Source of the DNA: an uncultured bacterium
GTDB taxonomy: Bacteria; Cyanobacteriota; Vampirovibrionia; Gastranaerophilales; Gastranaerophilaceae
NCBI GenBank assembly: GCA_900551915.1
Contig: URXT01000053.1
Coordinates: 1 to 11,092 of the forward strand
Reading direction: 5' to 3'
Length of the DNA: 11,092 bases
Position 1 is the stretch's first letter. Every line of letters starts with the position of its first letter. Shown in pieces: positions 6,058-11,092 of this stretch. Under the pieces are notes generated by a model. The model was not told the DNA's origin. It worked only from the letters and a program-made list of their open reading frames with translations, and made no database searches. Position numbers and translations under genes: made by a program.

Positions 6058-6125
6058 AGCAGTTAAAAATATTGCTTAAAGTTCATTTTATGATGGAAAG
6101 GGGCGAAGAGCCCCTTTCTTCTTGT
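6058..6125 (+). ncRNA. Candidate ~68-nt two-hairpin small RNA
   Basis: The promoter predicts a start at 6058. The first hairpin begins exactly there: AGCAGT (6058-6063), loop of 7, ATTGCT (6071-6076). An 18-base A/T-rich single-stranded linker follows (6077-6094), then a 9-10-bp GC-rich terminator hairpin. No RBS or convincing ORF lies between. The layout (5' hairpin, open linker, terminator) resembles compact sRNAs such as cyanobacterial Yfr1, but Yfr1's conserved ACUCCUCACAC is absent. It converges on lipA and stops about 10 bases short of the lipA stop codon, so its 3' end could touch lipA mRNA if that mRNA extends past its stop. Function unknown. Confidence 0.5.
6095..6125 (+). terminator. 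Terminator of the small-RNA candidate, facing lipA
   Basis: GAAAGGGGC (6096-6104), loop GAAGA, GCCCCTTTC (6110-6118), a perfect 9-bp stem, then the pyrimidine-rich TTCTTGTCT. The T run is interrupted but better on this strand. On the minus strand no T run follows, so it is a poor intrinsic terminator for lipA. Confidence 0.6.
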
Positions 6126-6135
6126 CTAAAATCTT

Positions 6136-6978
6136 TCACACCAATTCCGCCGCACGATAAGAGCTTCTTACCAGAGGCCCAATTTGCCTGTGAGTAAACC
6201 CGAGATTTAAAGCAAGTTTGTCTAATTCATGAAATTCTTCAGGGGTATAATATTTTGCAACTTCAAGATGAGCTTTTGAGGGCTGAATATACTGGCCGAT
6301 TGTCAAAATATCAACTCCGGCTGATTTTAAATCTTGCAAAGTTTCTTCTATTTGTTCTAAAGTTTCGCCAAGGCCGACCATCAAGCCGGATTTTGTCAGC
6401 ATTTTACTATTGGCTTTTATGTATTTTAACACTCCTATTGAACGCTTATAATCACCTTGAGGCCGCGCTGTTTTGAACAAATGTTTAACTGTTTCGATAT
6501 TGTGGTTGAAAACTTCCGGTTTGGCTTTGATAATTTTGTCAAGCGCGTTTGTATCGCCTTTAAAATCGGGCGTCAAAATCTCAATTTTAACATCAGGCGA
6601 CAGTTTTCTTATTTCAAAAATACATTGTGCAAAATGTTCAGCACCGCCGTCCGGTAAATCATCGCGGGTTACTGATGTTATAACGGAATATTTTAAGCCC
6701 AAATCCTTCACAGCCTGTGCAATATGTAAAGGTTCTTTAAGGTCAAGCGGTTCAGGTTTTTGACAGTCAATGTTGCAGTAGCGGCAGTTGCGAGTACAAA
6801 CGTTACCCATAATTAGAAAAGTGGCTGTATTACTTATGTAGCACTCGTTTTTGTTCGGACACCTTGCATTTTCACAAACAGTATTAAGGCAGTTTGTCTT
6901 TAAAATTCTTCTTACATTTTTGGTTTTTTCTGTGTCGATAATCGGTCTTTTTAAATATTCCGGGAGCCTTTTTTGCAT
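6136..6978 (-). CDS. lipA: Lipoyl synthase
   Basis: A radical SAM enzyme that inserts two sulfur atoms into protein-bound octanoyl groups to form the lipoyl cofactor. The 280-aa protein shows both iron-sulfur cluster signatures: the auxiliary cluster C35-x4-C40-x5-C46 (CENARCPNKNEC) and the radical SAM CxxxCxxC at 61-68 (CTRNCRYC). The C-terminal RSSY (271-274), whose Ser ligates the auxiliary cluster, is present, as is the family block TSVTRDDLPDGGA. I chose ATG 6978 (MQKRLPEYL) because AAGGAAG lies five bases upstream; an in-frame GTG two codons earlier (6984) would overlap that site. It works with lpdA elsewhere in this window on lipoyl-dependent complexes (glycine cleavage or 2-oxoacid dehydrogenase), none of which is encoded here. 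Confidence 0.96.
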   Translation of the reverse strand: MQKRLPEYLKRPIIDTEKTKNVRRILKTNCLNTVCENARCPNKNECYISNTATFLIMGNVCTRNCRYCNIDCQKPEPLDLKEPLHIAQAVKDLGLKYSVITSVTRDDLPDGGAEHFAQCIFEIRKLSPDVKIEILTPDFKGDTNALDKIIKAKPEVFNHNIETVKHLFKTARPQGDYKRSIGVLKYIKANSKMLTKSGLMVGLGETLEQIEETLQDLKSAGVDILTIGQYIQPSKAHLEVAKYYTPEEFHELDKLALNLGFTHRQIGPLVRSSYRAAELV

Positions 6979-7006
6979 TGCCACTTCCTTTTTTTTAATT
7001 TATATT
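6978..7006 (+). promoter_or_regulatory. Predicted promoter of the Tyr-rich secreted protein gene
   Basis: TTGCCA (6978-6983), 17-base spacer, TATATT (7001-7006), each 5/6 to consensus. Its -35 overlaps the lipA start codon, so the two divergent units share 57 bases. A minus-strand TATAAT (7004-7009) probably serves lipA. Confidence 0.5.
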
Positions 7007-7035
7007 ATATAATAAAAAGTACAAGGAGAAACAAT

Positions 7036-7503
7036 ATGAAAAAATTTTTATTAATTCTTTGTTTACTGGCATTCACGGGTGCAGCTTATGCTGAAGTAGA
7101 TTACAACAGAAATTACAGTCCTCTCTCAGTTGGTGAAACCGATAAATATTTTAAAGATTTGAATTCTTGGGATTCGCGAAACCTTTATGTTCCGGGACAA
7201 CCATATAACCAGCCTTATGATTATAGTTATCAAGGCGGATATGATCCATCACAATTTGGCTACCGTGAAAGAACGATTGACTCTGGTGACGGCCAGAACT
7301 CAGCAGCGGCTCCAAAAATGTACACAAACCAAGGTGCAAATGTTAATGCCGCTAAAAATGAAGATGGTACAACTGTCAAAGTTTCTACGCCGCGTCCAAA
7401 TACCGGTTACAGATGGGGCAAAAACCCTTATGAAATCTATTACAACTTCGGGGCAACCGGTTTCAAGAGCAAAGGCTACGGACAGGATTACGGACAAAAT
7501 TAG
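7036..7503 (+). CDS. Secreted tyrosine-rich protein of unknown function
   Basis: A 155-aa product with a textbook Sec signal peptide: MKK, hydrophobic FLLILCLLAF, then GAAYA with cleavage after residue 19 (AYA|EVD). The Cys in the hydrophobic core is not in a lipobox, so it is not a lipoprotein. The mature 136 residues include 17 Tyr, mostly in a Tyr/Gly/Asn/Gln/Pro-rich low-complexity part (PYNQPYDYSYQGGYDPSQFGY, split over about 57-77) and at the C-terminus (GYGQDYGQN), suggesting a disordered or surface-adhering protein. A central KNEDGTTVKVSTPRPNTGYRWGKNP stretch is less repetitive. I do not recognise a family. The ATG at 7036 is chosen for the AAGGAG at 7023-7028 and the signal peptide; longer upstream codons would precede the promoter. 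It ends at a strong terminator. Confidence 0.8.
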   Translation: MKKFLLILCLLAFTGAAYAEVDYNRNYSPLSVGETDKYFKDLNSWDSRNLYVPGQPYNQPYDYSYQGGYDPSQFGYRERTIDSGDGQNSAAAPKMYTNQGANVNAAKNEDGTTVKVSTPRPNTGYRWGKNPYEIYYNFGATGFKSKGYGQDYGQN

Positions 7504-7529
7504 TCTGTGCTAAGAAAATCACAATTATA

Positions 7530-7565
7530 AAAACAGGAGATGAAGAAATTCTCTCCTGTTTTTTT
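7530..7565 (+). terminator. Rho-independent terminator between convergent genes
   Basis: AAAACAGGAGA (7530-7540) pairs with TCTCCTGTTTT (7552-7562) around an 11-base loop, followed by a run of T to 7565. It ends the secreted-protein gene. Reverse reading gives a shorter T run, so it may also serve lpdA, whose stop is 33 bases away. Confidence 0.9.
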
Positions 7566-7598
7566 AACTTTGATGTGCGCCCATGGAGGATTAAAGTT

Positions 7599-8858
7599 TT
7601 ATTTTAATGCGCAAAGGCATTCAAAAATCCCTTCTGAATATGTCGGATGAGCAAAACATACTTCTTTCAGTTTTTCAACAGGAATTTTGTTCTGCATTGC
7701 AATGATAACTTCATGAATTAAAGCCGAGGCTTCTTTTGAAACAATGTGCGCACCGATGATACGGCCGTTTTGTGCAAGAAGTTTAATAAACCCGTCAGTT
7801 GAGTTGTCGCAGTGGGATTTGCCGAGTGCGGAGACCAAATATGTTGATTTTTGGTATGTTCCGGCTTCCAAATCCTGTTCACGCACTCCAACCCAGGCTA
7901 TTTCGGGATTTCCGTATATTACGGACGGGATTAAGCCTTCACAAAATGGAATTTGAGAGGTTTCGGAGAACGCCTGCTTAATTGCGAAATGCGCAAGCTG
8001 AATTGAGCCGTAAACATCACCCAAATATTTTACACCGTCGATTTTCTTCTGTTCGACCGGTTTCCTTCCGGTTGCCATAAGAATAAAATCCGCGCTTATG
8101 TTTTCTCCGTTTGAAAGCGTAACTTTGCAGTCGTTAGCGTTTGCGCCGCTGTTGCAGTCGATTTTTTCAACCGAGGTTGAGGTGAAAAATTTGATTTTTT
8201 TTGATTTGAAAATTCTTTCAAGCCGCTTGGAAACCTCAATGTCGGCAAGCGGAAGAAGATGTCCGGCAAGTTCAACCACTGTGACTTCGACTCCGAAAGA
8301 AGAAAAAATCCGCGCCCATTCAGTTCCGATTGCGCCGGAACCCGTAATAACGACTGATTTCGGAAGTGTTTTTAAATTCAAAATATCATCTGAACTTAAA
8401 ATAAATTTCCCGTCAAAGTTGAAACCCGGCGGAATTGCAGCTTTTGAACCCGTTGCGCAAATGATTTCTCCGCATTCGTAAACCTCATTTCCGGTAGAAA
8501 TTGTGTGTGAATTTATAATTTCTGCAGCTTCTTTAATTACAACAGTTCCGGAGTTTTTCAGCGCAAGCTCAAGGTTTTTGCGAATTTTTGCAACGACTTC
8601 ATCTTTGTGAGCCATAACTTTTTCAAAATCAACCTTGACGCCTTCTGTTTCAATCCCAAGACAAGCCGAGTTTTTCATCTCTTCAAAAAGTTCTGCCGAA
8701 TGAAGAATTGTTTTTGTCGGAATACAGCCGCGGTTAAGGCATACTCCGCCGATTAAATCCTTTTCAAAAAGTACAACTGTTTTGCCAGCCTTTCTTGCCT
8801 GAAAGGCTGCTGTATAGCCAGCCGGGCCGCCGCCAATTATACCAAAATCATATTTCAC
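7599..8858 (-). CDS. lpdA: Dihydrolipoamide dehydrogenase, short form
   Basis: A flavoprotein that reoxidises dihydrolipoyl groups with NAD+. From the chosen start it is 419 aa; typical E3 enzymes are about 460-475. Seen in order: FAD dinucleotide motif GIIGGGPAGYTAA (6-18), redox disulfide CLNRGC (Cys40, Cys45), NAD motif GSGAIG (173-178) with ATGR (262-265), a second FAD-contact GD (280-281) and the active-site HPTYSE (His404, Glu409). All catalytic residues are kept. The shortening comes from about 20 residues missing between ATGR and GD and from a tail that ends ten residues after HPTYSE. GTG 8858 is preferred over the upstream ATG 8930: GAGG lies six bases before it, the protein then begins MKYDFGIIGGG as in the family, and the predicted promoter (8895-8903) is downstream of 8930. 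A related pyridine nucleotide-disulfide oxidoreductase is less likely. Confidence 0.88.
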   Translation of the reverse strand: MKYDFGIIGGGPAGYTAAFQARKAGKTVVLFEKDLIGGVCLNRGCIPTKTILHSAELFEEMKNSACLGIETEGVKVDFEKVMAHKDEVVAKIRKNLELALKNSGTVVIKEAAEIINSHTISTGNEVYECGEIICATGSKAAIPPGFNFDGKFILSSDDILNLKTLPKSVVITGSGAIGTEWARIFSSFGVEVTVVELAGHLLPLADIEVSKRLERIFKSKKIKFFTSTSVEKIDCNSGANANDCKVTLSNGENISADFILMATGRKPVEQKKIDGVKYLGDVYGSIQLAHFAIKQAFSETSQIPFCEGLIPSVIYGNPEIAWVGVREQDLEAGTYQKSTYLVSALGKSHCDNSTDGFIKLLAQNGRIIGAHIVSKEASALIHEVIIAMQNKIPVEKLKEVCFAHPTYSEGIFECLCALK

Positions 8859-8894
8859 AATTTGCCTCGCTTTATGTTCGTTAAAAACGATTTT

Positions 8895-8903
8895 ATTATA
8901 GCA
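8895..8903 (-). promoter_or_regulatory. Extended -10 promoter of lpdA
   Basis: Minus strand TGCTATAAT: perfect TATAAT (8895-8900) with the TGn extension (8901-8903). No good -35 is seen, as is common with extended -10 promoters. Start near 8888 would give a 30-base leader before GTG 8858. Confidence 0.55.
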
Positions 8904-8907
8904 TGAA

Positions 8908-9737
8908 TTAGAATTTAATCGGGTAATCATCGGGAATTTTCCAATTGTTGCAATAAATTATATAGGTACAATATTCCGGGGTAGATATTCCAGAATTACC
9001 GGTATAAGCTCTACACAACTCCAGGAAGGTGTCTCTTTGTTTGTCTAAATATGCACATGTCCAAACAGGATAGGCGTTTGCAGTAGGAACAAGTTTTCCG
9101 TTACGAATCTCAAGAGTAAAACTAAAAAGATTTTTCCCTCCTACAAACTTCTTATTACCACGATTTGTTGTTGAAACATAAAATCGGCCAACTGTTCCTG
9201 ATTCCTTAGTAGCTATAGAATCGCTGTTAAATGTTGTATAGGTACTAAATAATACTGCTCGGCCGTCAGCCAGCTCATGCCATCTTGTAAAATTTTTAGT
9301 ACTTTCGTTACCATAGTCGCCCACAAAATTATGAAGTGCTCCGGTTGAATCATATACTTTATAATTTTCGGAATTTTGTTTGATAGTTTGCGTAATCTTC
9401 ATATATCGGCCAAAATATTTTTGAAAAAATTCTTCGGGATCGACAGTGTTAGTCCCAGTCATACCACCAGTATAAGGCCAATTCCAATAAATTGCGTCTT
9501 CGTTATCAGCTTGAGAGCGCTGAATTATCTGAGTGAATTCGCTGTAAGATTTTTTTAATTCCGTTTCTACAACTCGCCTGCGATAGGCTCCCATAAGATT
9601 AGGTATTGTTAGTGCGGCAATAATACCGATTATTCCAAGAGTAATTAGGACTTCTGCTAATGTAAAGCAGGGAGAATTCAGACTACCTAATGCCCCCCCC
9701 CCCCGGTGAAATCCGCTCTATGATTGAGTTTTAACAT
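8908..9737 (-). CDS. Type IV prepilin-like protein, off-frame at a poly-G tract (putative phase-variable)
   Basis: The ATG at 9737 has a strong ribosome site (AAGGAGGT, 9742-9749, four bases upstream) and encodes MLKLNHRADFT, then enters 12 consecutive G. As sequenced the frame becomes four Gly, His and a TAG stop (9687-9689), a 16-residue peptide. One more G (13) or two fewer (10) would join it to the downstream frame: ALGSLNSPC, then the prepilin helix FTLAEVLITLGIIGIIAALT, Phe+1 and Glu+5 intact, and a 220-residue globular part ending YCNNWKIPDDYPIKF, for about 275-276 aa in all. The downstream frame has no ATG, GTG or TTG between its upstream stop (9718-9720) and the helix; the ATG at 9594 lies after the helix and would lack the export signal. 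The residue before Phe+1 is Cys, not Gly. It lies 37 bases after alr and may be co-transcribed. Role: pilus or pseudopilus subunit, specific system unknown. Confidence 0.8.
9693..9704. repeat. Homopolymer tract, 12 C on + (12 G in the coding strand)
   Basis: An uninterrupted run of 12 in an AT-rich setting, placed 33 bases after the start codon of the prepilin gene. Such mononucleotide runs are slippage-prone in replication. The gene's reading frame depends on the count. Confidence 0.95.
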
Positions 9738-9774
9738 AATTACCTCCTTTTTTATTTGATTGCTGATAAACTAA

Positions 9775-10899
9775 TTATCTTGTGTATACGCGCGGCAGAC
9801 GAACCTTTAAGCGGCATGTGAGTTCGTAATTTATTGTGTTCAGAATTTTTGCCCATTCATCAATTGTATTATTTTCATCCAGCAGGGTTATTACATCTCC
9901 CGGCTGCGCTTCAATTCCGGTTATATCAAACATCATTTGATCCATTGTGATGTTACCGATTTGCGGAACCTTTTGACCGTTTAGAATCCCTGAAATTTTG
10001 TTCGAAAGCCCGCGCGGAATTCCGTCTGCGTATCCTAAGGGTACAGTTGCAATTTTTCTTGTGCCTTTTGCAATGTATGTGTGGCCGTAGCTTACGCCTT
10101 CGTGGTCATGCGCCTCATGGATGTGTACAATTCTGCCTTTCAGCGACAAAATTTGTTTAAGTTTCGGAATTTTCATCTCTCCGTCCGGCGGAAAGTCCGG
10201 ATAAAGCCCGTAAAGCGCAATTCCGGCTCTGCGCATGTTTGAATTCGGTACATCATAACACATTTGTCCGGCTGTGTTTAAAATATGCAGCAAAAGTCCG
10301 TCTGTGTTAATTTTTGAGATTACATTGTTCCACTTGTCGATTTGCTGTCGGGTTTTTTCGCGGTTTTCAGCATTGGCAAGATGGGTGAAAATCCCTTTAA
10401 AATCTATGAAATCACAATTTCTTATCTCGTTTATAAAATCAACAGCGTTTTCAGCGGCAACTCCGATTCTGTTCATTCCGGTATCAATTTTGACGTGCAC
10501 TTTGGGCTTGATGCCTGTTCTTTCAAACGCCTGGCGGCAGGCTGTGATGTGTTCTTTTGAAAAAACAGAGATTGCCAAATCTAATTTCGTTGCGCTTTCG
10601 ACGGCCCACACCGGAACTGCTCCCAAAACAAGAATATCGGCTGAAATTTTTGCATTTCGCAGGTCAGCGCCCTCGTCAATTGAGGCGACGCCAAGCATAT
10701 CAGCTCCGCTTGCAAGAAGCGTCGGGGCAAGCATTACAGCACCATGTCCGTATGCGTCCGCTTTAACAACTGCTAAAAGTTTAACATCTTTTGGAGTTTG
10801 GGAACGAATTGCTTTGATATTTTGAGCAAGATAATCAAGATTTATTTCAACCCAGCTGTCCCTGTGAATATTTACATTCGATTGCTTAACATTTCTCAT
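9775..10899 (-). CDS. alr: Alanine racemase
   Basis: A PLP enzyme interconverting L- and D-alanine, supplying D-Ala for peptidoglycan. The 374-aa length is typical. Visible: AVVKADAYGHG with the PLP Lys46, IDTGMNRIG (139-146), RRAGIALYGLYP (223-234), VSYGHTY with the catalytic Tyr271, PLGYADGIPR (287-296) and the closing LPRVYTR. The usual (G)RV(C/S)MDQ motif reads GNITMDQMM here. ATG 10899 is the only start codon before the first conserved residues and has no Shine-Dalgarno; a TATAAT lies six bases upstream, so the mRNA is probably leaderless. It is first in a same-strand run with the prepilin gene and lpdA. Anabolic alr and catabolic dadX cannot be separated by sequence alone, but no D-amino acid catabolic gene is adjacent. 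Confidence 0.95.
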   Translation of the reverse strand: MRNVKQSNVNIHRDSWVEINLDYLAQNIKAIRSQTPKDVKLLAVVKADAYGHGAVMLAPTLLASGADMLGVASIDEGADLRNAKISADILVLGAVPVWAVESATKLDLAISVFSKEHITACRQAFERTGIKPKVHVKIDTGMNRIGVAAENAVDFINEIRNCDFIDFKGIFTHLANAENREKTRQQIDKWNNVISKINTDGLLLHILNTAGQMCYDVPNSNMRRAGIALYGLYPDFPPDGEMKIPKLKQILSLKGRIVHIHEAHDHEGVSYGHTYIAKGTRKIATVPLGYADGIPRGLSNKISGILNGQKVPQIGNITMDQMMFDITGIEAQPGDVITLLDENNTIDEWAKILNTINYELTCRLKVRLPRVYTR

Positions 10900-10905
10900 A
10901 GGATA

Positions 10906-10933
10906 ATTATAAGACGGAAAATTTTCAATGCAA
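10906..10933 (-). promoter_or_regulatory. Predicted promoter of alr, implying a leaderless mRNA
   Basis: Minus strand: TTGCAT (10928-10933), 16-base spacer, perfect TATAAT (10906-10911). Only six bases separate the -10 from the ATG at 10899, so the expected first transcribed base is at or next to the A of ATG. Confidence 0.55.
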
Positions 10934-10981
10934 GAGAATTAAGACGTGAATGTGTGTGCTTCTGTTTGTATGCTAAAATTG

Positions 10982-11009
10982 TTGCAAAATTTTTGAAATT
11001 TGATATAAT
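10982..11009 (+). promoter_or_regulatory. Promoter of the gene entering at the right edge
   Basis: TTGCAA (10982-10987), 16-base spacer, perfect TATAAT (11004-11009) with TGA before it (extended -10). Start near 11016 gives a leader of about 48 bases. Confidence 0.7.
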
Positions 11010-11063
11010 TAATAGGTGTCTTTATAGTTGCACATTTTAATTACATAATAAGGAGCTAAAAAT

Positions 11064-11092
11064 ATGAAAAAGCAGACTATGATTGAATTACC
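11064..11092 (+). CDS. Start of an unidentified gene, cut by the window edge
   Basis: ATG at 11064 with AAGGAG (11050-11055) eight bases upstream and a strong promoter before it. Only MKKQTMIELP can be read. It has no signal-peptide character so far, and the product cannot be named from ten residues. Confidence 0.7.

Noticed and set aside
6095..6119. GC-rich hairpin as the lipA terminator
   Set aside because: On the minus strand the hairpin is followed by CATCATAAAATG, with no T run; the pyrimidine-rich tail is on the plus side.
6058..6125. Assignment of the small RNA to the Yfr1 family
   Set aside because: Size and layout are similar, but the conserved ACUCCUCACAC of Yfr1 is absent and the linker is A/U-rich.
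8859..8930. Longer lpdA start at ATG 8930 overlapping the prepilin gene
   Set aside because: The extra 24 residues are not family-like, the predicted promoter lies inside them, and GTG 8858 has an RBS and a family-typical start.
8908..9594. Prepilin gene starting at ATG 9594
   Set aside because: This start lies after the prepilin helix and has no good RBS; the strong RBS and ATG are at 9737, across the G tract.
10274..10825. Plus-strand ORF of 183 codons opposite alr
   Set aside because: Lies wholly inside alr, whose motifs are complete; no RBS and low-quality composition. The ORFs at 8098-8481 (opposite lpdA) and 6473-6763 (opposite lipA) are rejected likewise.
1..11092. CRISPR array, tRNA or rRNA gene, insertion sequence
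   Set aside because: No regularly spaced direct repeats, cloverleaf or CCA-type ends, rRNA-like stretches beyond the 13-base RBS complement, or transposase-like frames were seen by eye; a covariance-model scan was not possible.

Overview
The window is AT-rich bacterial chromosome. The best guess at a source is a gut-type member of Melainabacteria/Vampirovibrionota (Gastranaerophilales-like), the non-photosynthetic relatives of Cyanobacteria. This is inferred from two things in the sequence. There are two type IV prepilin-like genes with the TLAEVLITLGIIGI(V/I)AA helix that is abundant in that group. There is also a long NusB (219 aa) whose start (MQARRAARELA) and internal insertion resemble cyanobacterial NusB rather than the short enterobacterial form. 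No phylogenetic marker such as rRNA is present, so this placement is provisional.

Layout, left to right. A 5'-truncated prepilin-like gene (+) converges on cysS (-). Divergent from cysS are two small + strand genes for proteins with EF-hand-like loops, the first ending in a clear terminator. A tight minus-strand operon follows, nusB-ftsY-mpaA-like, with a TAATG overlap and a ribosome site overlapping a stop codon. Next is a 514-base stretch without a conventional gene (5622-6135). It holds two strong plus-strand promoters, a 21-codon hydrophobic mini-ORF on the minus strand with a near-perfect Shine-Dalgarno, strong inverted repeats, a minus-strand terminator and a compact two-hairpin small-RNA candidate. 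Then come lipA (-), a divergent secreted Tyr-rich protein (+), and a same-strand run alr -> second prepilin-like gene -> lpdA (-). The window ends at the promoter and first ten codons of a + gene.

The housekeeping content is coherent: cysteinyl-tRNA charging (cysS), transcription antitermination (nusB), SRP-dependent membrane targeting (ftsY), wall metabolism (alr makes D-Ala; the MpaA-like amidase would trim murein peptides), and lipoate-dependent chemistry (lipA makes the lipoyl cofactor, lpdA reoxidises it).

The two least ordinary items are these. First, the second prepilin gene has a 12-G homopolymer between a strong RBS/ATG and its signal helix, and as sequenced it is one base out of frame, which is the classic layout of a slipped-strand phase-variable gene. 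Second, the intergenic block 5622-6135 looks like an RNA-based locus: a tiny hydrophobic peptide gene opposed by a strong antisense promoter, with the logic of a type I toxin-antitoxin pair, next to an independent ~68-nt sRNA candidate.
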